Origin: Nitrospirota bacterium
Lineage (GTDB): Bacteria; Nitrospirota; UBA9217
Direction of reading: 5' to 3'
NCBI GenBank assembly: GCA_017885365.1
Contig: JAFNGD010000312.1
Span: forward strand, 5,723 to 12,106
Length of the DNA: 6,384 nt
Below the pieces are notes generated by a model. That model made no database searches. It was given only the letters and a program-made list of their open reading frames with translations, and was not told the origin of the DNA. A program made the position numbers and the translations under genes. Every line of letters begins with the position of its first letter. The stretch's first letter is position 1. This document shows positions 1 to 6,081 of this stretch, piece by piece.

Positions 1-575
1 ACGAGCATGACGATCGCCTTCCGGCAGACCATCTCCATCGCCGCAAGGTTCCCCTGGACATATCGGGCGATGTGCAGGAGCTCGGCGGTCAAGGCGGACC
101 TCCGGGCCTCGAGCCCTTCGATCATCTCCTTCCGCTCTTCGATCATCTCCGTGAGCCGCACCATCCTGAGCGCGTGGGCGATCTTCTTCCGGTCCAGCTT
201 CTTCATCGTCCGCTTTGCCGCGGCGATGAACGCAGCGGGGCTTTCCAGGTCCAGCGACGCGAGCGCGCGGAGGTGATAGTGGAACCGGATCACCGCCTGC
301 AGGAGCTCGTCGTTAATGAAGCGCGTATGCAGAAGGACGCCATACGCCATGCGCTCCCGGAGGTCCAGCTTCCCGGGGTCCAGCCTGCGCCGCTGTTCGA
401 AGGCGTCGATATCGCTCAGCAGGAGCCGGAGCCTAGCCAGGCCCTTGACGAGCGGCATCAGGGCGCCCTGCTTCTTCATCTGTTCAAGGAAAGCGCCCAG
501 CTCTTCCTGCGTAGGCTGGAGGTCCTCCCGGAGAGCGGCAAGAGGGCCGAAGATGGTGGGGGCGCCTTTTTTCAT
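1..575 (-). CDS. Unrecognised helical protein, N-terminal part (3' end beyond the window)
   Basis: This open frame starts at ATG 575-573 and runs without a stop off the left edge, giving 191 residues. I do not recognise a family. The protein begins MKKGAPTIFGPLAALREDLQ and is rich in Leu, Ala, Arg, Lys and Glu with very few glycines after residue 70, so it should be almost entirely alpha-helical. Residues about 139-165 (heptad-like MIEERKEMIEGLE) look like a coiled coil. There is no signal peptide or obvious membrane segment, so it is probably cytoplasmic. An in-frame GTG at 605-603 is an alternative start, directly after a stop at 608-606. Neither start has a good Shine-Dalgarno, so the start is uncertain. 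Frame length, absence of stops and minus-strand GC codon pattern support it as the real gene over the plus-strand frame that crosses it. Confidence 0.72.
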   Translation of the reverse strand, partial: MKKGAPTIFGPLAALREDLQPTQEELGAFLEQMKKQGALMPLVKGLARLRLLLSDIDAFEQRRRLDPGKLDLRERMAYGVLLHTRFINDELLQAVIRFHYHLRALASLDLESPAAFIAAAKRTMKKLDRKKIAHALRMVRLTEMIEERKEMIEGLEARRSALTAELLHIARYVQGNLAAMEMVCRKAIVML

Positions 576-632
576 ATCGCTATGGCCGGATACTGCGGAG
601 AGCACCTATCACTGACGGTTAACATCGTGTTG

Positions 633-668
633 CCACCGTACACGCAGAGGTCACCGAGAACAGCACAT
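633..668. repeat. Degenerate CACAGAGG-type intergenic repeat
   Basis: This stretch is built of short CAC/GAG-rich units (CACGCAGAGGTCACCGAGAAC at its core, split here for reading as CACGCAGAGG then TCACCGAGAA). It resembles the CACAGAGG-like low-complexity spacers often seen between genes in environmental bacterial genomes. It has no coding role that I can see, and family membership is by memory of the pattern only. Confidence 0.3.
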
Positions 669-722
669 AACCAGTGTCGTTGCTGTTTTTTTCCGGGGTA
701 CCCGGAGAGCGTCCGGCTGAGC

Positions 723-746
723 GACTCGACTGAGCTCGTCGAAGTC
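723..746. repeat. REP-like imperfect palindrome centred on GAGCTC
   Basis: GACTCGAC (723-730) pairs with GTCGAAGTC (738-746), an 8-bp stem with one bulged A/T and a 7-base loop that itself contains the palindrome GAGCTC. When translated it gives the STELVEVS or TSSVES peptides that appear in many spurious short ORFs, which suggests a dispersed REP-like intergenic element. No T-tract follows on either strand, so it is not a classical terminator. It lies between the kinase gene and the helical-protein gene, which are co-directional. Confidence 0.5.
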
Positions 747-828
747 TCACGCCGAAGCCTCGACCGCAACGTACTGAATGCCCCTGTCAGCAGGCGGCAT
801 TTGACCCTTTAACGCTGAACCGGGATCG

Positions 829-867
829 GAGCCGCTTCACCTTCGGCTCGTTCTTCGGCAGATGCGC
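829..867 (-). pseudogene. Possible relic of a nitroreductase C-terminus just past the kinase stop
   Basis: Read on the minus strand from 867, this segment encodes AHLPKNEPKVKRL, two codons after the kinase stop and in the kinase frame. The intact nitroreductase at 3738-4307 ends ARPPKKDPKVKRI. By eye the DNA matches at 30 of 36 positions, and the substitutions are mostly conservative or silent at the protein level. Similarity ends abruptly at the kinase stop on one side and at the nitroreductase stop equivalent on the other. A short lysine-rich chance match cannot be excluded. The same stretch holds a 6-bp inverted repeat, GAGCCG (829-834) and CGGCTC (844-849), without a following T-run. Confidence 0.35.
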
Positions 868-873
868 GTCCTG

Positions 874-3375
874 CTAGGTCGCCAGCGGAATCAAGACCGT
901 GAAAGAACTGCCCTGTTCGGACCGGCTCGTCACCGTAATGTACCCCTCGTGGTCCTTGACGATGTCGTAGACCATGGACAGGCCGATGCCGTTTCCCTGC
1001 CAGTCCCCCCGCGTCGTGAAGAAGGGTTCGAAGATCCTTTCCTGCTCCGCCGCGTCCATGACTTCCCCGGTATCGCTTACGGACACCGTGGCATATGCTC
1101 CCGCCCGCCCATAACCTTTCCGCCGGATAAAATCGGCGTCGATCATGGTGCGACTGGTCGCCACGGTCACGCTTCCTCCGTTCGGCATCCGGTCCCGCGC
1201 GTAAATTACAAGGTTCATGAGCGCGCGCTCCATCCTGATCGGGTCGGCCATGACTTTCAGCGGCAGCGGGGACGGTCGCATCACGAGCTCATACGTTCCG
1301 GTCAGCAGCGCGGCCAGGATCTGCTGCCGTTTCCCAACAAGATCATTCAGGTCCTGCAGGATCCGTTTCGTCTCCTGGTGCGTGCTGAATTCCCTCAGCG
1401 ACCGGACCAGGATCTCCATCTGCTCCACCGTGGACAGGATCTTCCGCGCCAGCTCGGGACGCTGACGGACCTCCTCGCTGCGCTCCCGCAGGTCCATGAC
1501 CCGTCGAAGGTCCTTCACCATCCCTTCGAGGTCGCTGGAAAGGTGCGACGCCATGCTTCCGAGCGCGTCCCGTATCTTCTCATAGCGGAGCTTGCCTTCG
1601 GTCCGTTTGTGCTCCGTGAGATCAAAGAGGATGCGAATTGCGGCCGCCCGCTCTCCGAATTCAATGACCGCCGACGTCATGACGGCCCATCGTTCCGTGC
1701 CGTCCCGCTGGACCACCCGTATTTCCTTCGACGCATCGCGCATCTGCAACCCGGCCCGCTCCAGGCCGTCAGGCTGGACCGCGCTCAGGTGCTCCGGATG
1801 GATGATCTCCCGTATCGGCATGGTCTCCAGCTCTTCCCGCGAATAGCCCGTCATCGCCACCGCCGCGACATTGGCATAAACGATCGTCGCTCCCCGATGA
1901 ATAAAGACCGCTGCCGGCATCTTCTGCGCCAGCGTCATGAAGCGTTCTTCGCTCTCCTGCAGCGATGAGCGTATCCGGGAGGTGATGTCATTGAGCCGGG
2001 CATTTTCGAGCGCGCTGGCTGCGTGCGCCGCCAGTGTTTCGAGGAATCCGATATCGCTCTGCCCGAACATCTCGCCGCTCGCTTTCGAGCCCAGGACCAG
2101 CGCACCCTGCAGCCTGCCCTGGAACAGGAGCGGCACGAGCGCCTCGGCCCGTATCCCCCGCAGGTAGGTCCTGAGCTGAAACGCCTCCGGATCGTCGTCC
2201 GCTTCGGTCATCGCCGTCAGGACAAGCGACCGGTCCGTTTCCTGCAGCCGCTTGACCGCGATCTCCGCCAGGGTGCCCCGGTCCTTCATGTCCAGGAAGC
2301 GGCCGCGACCCTGCCGCAGGACAAAACCGTCCTCAACGCGATGGAGGAACAGCCCCGCGTCATTGATGCCGGGCCCGGCGCAGGTCGTCTCGATCAGATA
2401 ATCGATCAGTTCCCGCTCGTCCTTTTTCATATTCAGGGCCACGATCGCCTCGCGCATCAGCGCCCCGTAATTGTAGCGGTTGCCGACGACGAGACTGTTG
2501 ACGAATGACTGTATCTTCCCGCTGACCTGCGTTCCGAACAGGAAAAAACCGATAAGCGAAAGGGAAATGAAACTCGACAGCGCGGTCCCGAACACAGGCT
2601 CGATCGCCTTCAACAGGGCCGCCTGGACCCCCGAGAAGACGAGGACCAGGATAAGGATGCTCAGGACCCGCGACACAATGACCCGCATCTCAAAGAGGCT
2701 GTACCGGACGATGGCATAGAAGGTCAGGACCACCCAAGGGAGGCTGAAATAGGAACCCAGTCCGGGTTCCACCACCTTTCCCCCGATGGCCGGGAGGATG
2801 CCTGCGATGGTCACGCCGCCGCTTGCGAAGATCAGTGTGCCGAGGAAAAACAGATCGAGTTGGAACTTCTTGATTCCGGTCAAATGGCGCCGAGTGCGGA
2901 GTATTTCGACGATCAGCCAGAGGATCATGAGCGCGCCGACGATGCGCGCGGGAACCTCCAGGGGGCCCGGCTGGTTCCCGTAGGGGATCAGGGAATACCG
3001 GGGCGACACGATCATATCGGTAAAGAGGCAGAGCGCCAGAACGGCCGTCCAATAGGGATAGAGCAGGCAACCCACACTGCGGGCTGTCCGGCTCGCTTCG
3101 GACCTGAGGTAGTACAGGAATTGCAGACCGGCGGGAATGGCGAACCATCCGATCCAGTTCAGCCGGGCGAAGAAGATGAAGTCATAACCGCGGGAGGCCA
3201 TGAGATACATGACGGCGGTATTCAGCGAGTAGGCGGAGGAGAAGAACGCGATGGCGGCGACGGACCGGTGCACGGGGCTGCTTCGCCCGTGCTGGCCCAG
3301 CAGGAGGAATCCCAGGAGAAGCTCCATCGCCGAGATGGGCAGGAGGGGGTACGCGATGATCTCAAAACTGTTCAT
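874..3375 (-). CDS. Membrane sensor histidine kinase-like protein (7TM-type, GAF, PAS) with degenerate kinase core
   Basis: The 833-residue product is a membrane sensor of the two-component type. About nine hydrophobic segments fill residues 6-282, resembling the 7TM-type N-terminal region of histidine kinases, and are followed by a GAF domain (about 318-460), a coiled linker, a PAS domain (about 474-590, with VYANVAAVAMTGYSREEL), a dimerisation segment (596-670) and an HATPase domain (706-832). Landmarks kept are DP at 711-712, N721, D768-T769-G770, IFEPFFTT (781-788) and GNGIGLS (794-800). Landmarks lost are the phospho-acceptor His, which aligns with Ser614 (LGSMASHLSSDLEG against LGTLAGGIAHDFNN), the second N-box Asn, which is Tyr725, and the second G1-box Gly, which is Val772. 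Autokinase activity is therefore doubtful. GAGGAG at 3391-3386 is the ribosome binding site, 10 bases before the ATG. The PhoB-like regulator is nearby, but partnership is only an inference. Confidence 0.93.
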   Translation of the reverse strand: MNSFEIIAYPLLPISAMELLLGFLLLGQHGRSSPVHRSVAAIAFFSSAYSLNTAVMYLMASRGYDFIFFARLNWIGWFAIPAGLQFLYYLRSEASRTARSVGCLLYPYWTAVLALCLFTDMIVSPRYSLIPYGNQPGPLEVPARIVGALMILWLIVEILRTRRHLTGIKKFQLDLFFLGTLIFASGGVTIAGILPAIGGKVVEPGLGSYFSLPWVVLTFYAIVRYSLFEMRVIVSRVLSILILVLVFSGVQAALLKAIEPVFGTALSSFISLSLIGFFLFGTQVSGKIQSFVNSLVVGNRYNYGALMREAIVALNMKKDERELIDYLIETTCAGPGINDAGLFLHRVEDGFVLRQGRGRFLDMKDRGTLAEIAVKRLQETDRSLVLTAMTEADDDPEAFQLRTYLRGIRAEALVPLLFQGRLQGALVLGSKASGEMFGQSDIGFLETLAAHAASALENARLNDITSRIRSSLQESEERFMTLAQKMPAAVFIHRGATIVYANVAAVAMTGYSREELETMPIREIIHPEHLSAVQPDGLERAGLQMRDASKEIRVVQRDGTERWAVMTSAVIEFGERAAAIRILFDLTEHKRTEGKLRYEKIRDALGSMASHLSSDLEGMVKDLRRVMDLRERSEEVRQRPELARKILSTVEQMEILVRSLREFSTHQETKRILQDLNDLVGKRQQILAALLTGTYELVMRPSPLPLKVMADPIRMERALMNLVIYARDRMPNGGSVTVATSRTMIDADFIRRKGYGRAGAYATVSVSDTGEVMDAAEQERIFEPFFTTRGDWQGNGIGLSMVYDIVKDHEGYITVTSRSEQGSSFTVLIPLAT

Positions 3376-3535
3376 CCGGGAAAAGCTCCTCGCGCGGACG
3401 TGTACGGTCTTTACCGGGAAAGGGCGTGCCTGTCATGTGTCGGACTTTACCTTGAGCGCCGCCCGTATGTCCCCGGGAGGCTTCGGGAAGAACAGCGAAA
3501 TGCCGGCTGCACAGCCGCCCGTCAATAATGAGGGT

Positions 3536-3541
3536 ACTATA
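3536..3541 (-). promoter_or_regulatory. Possible -10 box for the kinase gene
   Basis: TATAGT reads on the minus strand about 160 bases upstream of the kinase ATG, in an AT-rich island within GC-rich DNA. No credible TTGACA-like box lies 16-18 bases upstream, so this is only a candidate. The same hexamer followed by A occurs upstream of the nitroreductase. Confidence 0.25.
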
Positions 3542-3592
3542 ATTGGAAGGAAACGACAAGGGGGAATTGAGGCCGCCAGGGAGACGGCTACT

Positions 3593-3662
3593 CAGACACG
3601 GAAACACGGGGATACGGGGATGATAAAGCTGACACGGGGACATCTCAACAGATACGGCGACG
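3593..3662. repeat. Degenerate ACACGGGG tandem repeat
   Basis: Units GACACGG, AAACACGGGG, ATACGGGG, GACACGGGG and ATACGGCG follow one another with irregular spacing. In translation the opposite strand gives VSPCL-like peptides, a hallmark of a low-complexity intergenic repeat often miscalled as a gene. Its function is unknown. Confidence 0.5.
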
Positions 3663-3676
3663 AGGGAATGCAGTGA

Positions 3677-3703
3677 CCAGGTGCTCTTTGAAAGAGACCA
3701 TGG
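3677..3703. repeat. Imperfect palindrome around CTCTTTGAAAGAG
   Basis: CTCTTT (3684-3689) and AAAGAG (3691-3696) flank a single G, and the dyad extends outwards to CCA/TGG with three mismatches, giving 10 of 13 paired positions per arm. It lies 35 bases beyond the nitroreductase stop. With no T-tract on the minus strand it fits a protein-binding dyad or weak hairpin better than an intrinsic terminator. Confidence 0.4.
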
Positions 3704-3737
3704 GGTCGCATCTGTTTTCCTGTCATCATGCCATATC

Positions 3738-4307
3738 CTATATCCGTTTCACCTTCGGGTCCTTCTTCGGCGGCCGCGCGGTCTCGCCCTTCGGATAACC
3801 GAGCAGGATGGGTCCGAAGATCGCGTCCCCTTCCTGCAGGTCCAGGAGCTTTCGCACCGAACCATCCTCGGTCACCATGGCGCCAAAGCCGCCCCAGCAG
3901 CTCCCGAGGCCAAGCGAATAGGCCGCCAGCATCATGTTCTCGCAGGCCAGCGGGCAGGAATGGTCCTTGTACCGGCCATTGCCGATAACGAAGATAACCG
4001 TGGGCGCGGAATAGTAGACCGGGTCCGGCAGCTCGGCGTAGCGCTTCTTGATGGACTCGTACCGCTCCGGGTCCACGTCCTTCACCTGCTCGGTGATCTT
4101 CTTTGCCTGCGGCAGGGCGGCGCCCAAGAGCTTTTTCTTCGCCGCAGGGTCCTCCACGACAACGAAGCGCCAGGGCTGGCTGTTCATGGCGGACGGCGCC
4201 TCGTTCCCTGCCGCGATGACCGCGTTCACCAGGTCTCTCGGCACCGGCTTGGCCTCATAGGCGCGGACCGACCTTCTTTTGCTGATAGCTTCGAGAACAG
4301 GATTCAT
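3738..4307 (-). CDS. Nitroreductase-family FMN oxidoreductase
   Basis: This 189-residue protein is a complete small member of the nitroreductase family: cytoplasmic, FMN-binding, usually homodimeric flavoproteins that use NAD(P)H to reduce nitro groups, quinones or other acceptors. The natural substrate cannot be told from sequence. Visible hallmarks are the N-terminal FMN-phosphate motif RRSVRAY (residues 11-17), APSAMNSQPWRF (37-48) with the Asn-Ser-Gln-Pro-Trp flavin contact, a helix-rich middle, the glycine-rich LAAYSLGLGSCWGGFG (127-142), and LLGYPKGE (168-175) near the end. C118 precedes a family-typical helix in the sequence SCPLACENMM. A Shine-Dalgarno GAGG (4317-4314) sits 6 bases before the ATG. 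The gene stands alone between two intergenic gaps, with its own candidate -10 element about 57 bases upstream. Family assignment is firm; a specific symbol such as nfsB would be unjustified. Confidence 0.93.
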   Translation of the reverse strand: MNPVLEAISKRRSVRAYEAKPVPRDLVNAVIAAGNEAPSAMNSQPWRFVVVEDPAAKKKLLGAALPQAKKITEQVKDVDPERYESIKKRYAELPDPVYYSAPTVIFVIGNGRYKDHSCPLACENMMLAAYSLGLGSCWGGFGAMVTEDGSVRKLLDLQEGDAIFGPILLGYPKGETARPPKKDPKVKRI

Positions 4308-4364
4308 GAATCACCTCGCGGGAATGGGCGTTGGGATGACGTGGCTTTACGCGCACTAGATTTT

Positions 4365-4370
4365 ACTATA
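4365..4370 (-). promoter_or_regulatory. Possible -10 box for the nitroreductase gene
   Basis: TATAGT on the minus strand, in an AT-rich patch (AAAATTGTGGTATAGTAAAAT), lies 57 bases before the nitroreductase ATG. The expected -35 position is not TTGACA-like, so either an activator is needed or this is not the promoter. Confidence 0.35.
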
Positions 4371-4408
4371 CCACAATTTTGCAGCAGTAGGCGAGTGTGG
4401 AAAAGCGC

Positions 4409-4432
4409 GAAGGAGAAAGGAAGAGAGGAAGA
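4409..4432. repeat. 24-base polypurine tract with near mirror symmetry
   Basis: All 24 bases are purines on the plus strand, and 4409-4431 reads almost the same backwards (19 of 23 positions agree by eye). Such tracts can adopt triplex structure. It lies upstream of the nitroreductase promoter candidate, in the 216-bp gap before the response regulator stop, which otherwise holds nothing I can identify. Confidence 0.3.
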
Positions 4433-4523
4433 TACAGGAAGGATCTATCGGTGATCATGAAGTTCCGGTTCGGACATTGAAGCCCCCTGCTGCAAGCCGC
4501 AGAGAACTCACTCGATCCTCGAT

Positions 4524-5222
<699 letters not shown>

Positions 5223-5247
5223 AGGTACGTGCTTACAAGAACAACAG

Positions 5248-5422
5248 TTATCTCCTGCTATCTGATCCCAGATCCCCCACGATCGCCCTGAACTGCACCA
5301 GCGCCACTTCAAGGTCTTCGACCGACTGACTCTTCTGATCACATTCCGCACTCCGCATTCCGCAATCAACTGGGGTTATCGGATGCTTCGAGGGATTCTT
5401 CCTTGAACTGGAATATAAACTC
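5248..5422 (-). pseudogene. Broken relic of an hsdM 3' end
   Basis: Two blocks match the intact hsdM end at 6082-6240. Read on the minus strand, 5422 onward gives EFIFQFKEESLEASDNPS and then a stop, against LDIFWLKDDSLEASDNLP in hsdM. From 5319 the frame gives EDLEVALVQFRAIVGDLG and continues to TAA at 5250-5248, against EDLEAALEQFREIVGDLG. By eye, DNA identity is 45 of 53 over 5267-5319 versus 6113-6165, and 29 of 34 over 5374-5407 versus 6201-6234. Between the blocks the frame is disrupted by an in-frame stop, a GCGGAAT-type tandem repeat and a net frameshift, so this is not functional. It lies in the same orientation as hsdM, on the other side of the toxin-antitoxin pair. Confidence 0.8.
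5343..5363. repeat. Three tandem 7-base units (ATTCCGC / ACTCCGC / ATTCCGC)
   Basis: Three back-to-back heptamers sit exactly where homology between the hsdM relic and intact hsdM breaks, next to the premature stop. The GCGGAATGCGGAGTGCGGAA-like pattern recurs in intergenic DNA of many environmental bacteria, so it was probably inserted or expanded within the decaying gene. Confidence 0.6.
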
Positions 5423-5475
5423 CGCACAATGAGAATAGCCAGAACGCAAGAGTGGCCGTGGCGAGCCGGTGAATA

Positions 5476-5769
5476 CTACTTAGCGCGAGCTGCCCAGTAA
5501 CGTGGTTGGCGATGCAAATGCGCGACCGCCACTACCACGATGACATCTCCGTCCTGGCCGTAAATCAAGCCGTAGGGAAACCGTGCGAGCAGGCCTCGTC
5601 GAAGCCCTGGTTCTATTTCCATTGTGGAAAAGGGGTAGGCAACAACTCTTCGGATGACCCGGTCCAGTTCATCGAGGAACTCTTTTCCCAAGCCGTCGGC
5701 CTGCTGGTCATACCAGGCAACGGCATCATCAAGTTCCTGTCGGGCCGGGGTAAGAAAGCGGACATTCAT
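5476..5769 (-). CDS. RelE/ParE-family toxin of a type II toxin-antitoxin system
   Basis: The 97-residue product matches the RelE/ParE toxin superfamily, whose members either cleave ribosome-bound mRNA or inhibit gyrase when free of antitoxin; which activity this one has cannot be read directly. Features seen are an N-terminal strand (VRFLTPARQELDDAVAWYDQ, residues 3-22), the GLGKEFLDELDRVIRR helix (26-41), a YPFS turn, and the C-terminal strands with R57-R58, RFPYGLIY (63-70), AVAHLHRQPRYW (81-92). The AVxHxxRxPxYW ending is typical of ParE-like members. The ATG overlaps the antitoxin stop by four bases (ATGA), a sign of translational coupling that keeps antitoxin first. It is full length and undamaged, so the pair is likely active. 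Both genes share one promoter upstream of the antitoxin. Confidence 0.92.
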   Translation of the reverse strand: MNVRFLTPARQELDDAVAWYDQQADGLGKEFLDELDRVIRRVVAYPFSTMEIEPGLRRGLLARFPYGLIYGQDGDVIVVVAVAHLHRQPRYWAARAK

Positions 5770-5987
5770 TTGCGGCGATGCTTATCCATGACTTCCTGAT
5801 AGGATACCGTGGGAATGCGTCCTTCCTTGTAGGCGGCCCATCGTTCTCTGGCTTCTTCCGCCCAGATGCGGTCCAGAGCCGGATCCGGCTTATCAAGGTC
5901 CGTGAGGATCGCGTCCACTATTTGAAGTTTTTCTATGTCCGATAAGGAATGGATCTCCTGAGCCAGTTTCTCGGCGGTTTTCGTCAT
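5766..5987 (-). CDS. Addiction-module antitoxin (Unstab_antitox-like)
   Basis: This 73-residue protein is the antitoxin partner of the following RelE/ParE toxin, expected to bind and neutralise it in the cytoplasm and probably to help repress their shared promoter. It fits the small addiction-module component family (LSDIEKLQIVDAILTDLD, residues 15-32, then the IWAEEARERWAAYKEGRIP segment at 41-59 and a basic tail DKHRRK). The first helix region serves binding of toxin or DNA in related families; here that is inference. A GTG at 5996-5994 would add three residues, but it lies inside the Shine-Dalgarno GGAGGT (6000-5995), which is ideally placed 7 bases before ATG 5987. I therefore choose the ATG. 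Antitoxin-first order and overlap with the toxin are standard for this class. Confidence 0.9.
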   Translation of the reverse strand: MTKTAEKLAQEIHSLSDIEKLQIVDAILTDLDKPDPALDRIWAEEARERWAAYKEGRIPTVSYQEVMDKHRRK

Positions 5988-5994
5988 ATCAAGC

Positions 5995-6000
5995 ACCTCC
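5995..6000 (-). promoter_or_regulatory. Shine-Dalgarno GGAGGT of the antitoxin
   Basis: GGAGGT, inside the longer AAGGGAGGTG, lies 7 bases upstream of ATG 5987. This site decides the antitoxin start, because the competing upstream GTG overlaps it. It is the strongest ribosome binding site in the window, consistent with antitoxin being made in excess. Confidence 0.85.
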
Positions 6001-6021
6001 CTTCACGCAAGCCTTGACTGC

Positions 6022-6050
6022 ATTATAATCAAATCATCTGTCGTGTGCAA
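6022..6050 (-). promoter_or_regulatory. Sigma-70-type promoter of the toxin-antitoxin operon
   Basis: On the minus strand TTGCAC (6050-6045) and TATAAT (6027-6022) are separated by exactly 17 bases, a near-consensus housekeeping promoter. The -10 box is perfect. A short dyad TTGA/TCAA (6014-6017 and 6029-6032) brackets the -10 box and could be part of an autorepression operator, though its arms are only four bases. The promoter starts 31 bases after the hsdM stop, so the pair is transcribed independently of hsdM. Confidence 0.85.
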
Positions 6051-6081
6051 GACCTGTCACGTTGAAGCTTGATTCGCCCAA

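Larger units (their letters stand above)
3376..3737. other. Intergenic region (362 bp) between nitroreductase and kinase
   Basis: No gene is supported here. On the minus strand it carries the kinase Shine-Dalgarno (3386-3391), a perfect arm palindrome CGGCTG-CA-CAGCCG (3504-3517) that could form a leader hairpin, a -10-like TATAGT (3541-3536) without a good -35 box, a block of ACACGGGG repeats (3593-3662) and a 13-base-arm imperfect palindrome (3677-3703). The frames crossing it do not look like proteins. Confidence 0.6.

Noticed and set aside
684..706. Hairpin CCGGGGTACCCGG next to a T-run as a terminator
   Set aside because: The T-run precedes the hairpin on the plus strand and appears as A-run after it on the minus strand, so polarity is wrong for either direction.
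572..769. Minus-strand 65-codon frame whose TGA overlaps the ATG of the helical-protein gene
   Set aside because: It is made of repeat-derived peptide (TSSVESLS, LGDLCVYGGN); the ATGA overlap is probably chance.
72..812. Long plus-strand open frame of 246 codons
   Set aside because: It is the antisense shadow of the helical-protein gene and then runs through REP-like and CACAGAGG-like repeats; its translation is compositionally odd and ends in STELVEVS repeat peptide.
829..849. GAGCCG/CGGCTC hairpin as kinase terminator
   Set aside because: The stem is only 6 bp with a 9-base loop and no T-tract follows on the minus strand.
862..1968. Plus-strand open frame of 368 codons
   Set aside because: Antisense to the sensor kinase core, whose recognisable motifs show that the minus strand is coding.
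3414..3433. Sigma-54-like promoter (GGCACG then TTTCCC) upstream of the kinase
   Set aside because: The required GC at the -12 element is CC, and the rest of the consensus is poor.
5223..5369. N-terminal extension of the response regulator (49 extra codons)
   Set aside because: This part is the hsdM relic read out of frame; receiver-domain homology starts at ATG 5222.
5506..5799. Plus-strand 97-codon frame
   Set aside because: Antisense to the toxin gene, which has clear RelE/ParE motifs and an antitoxin partner.
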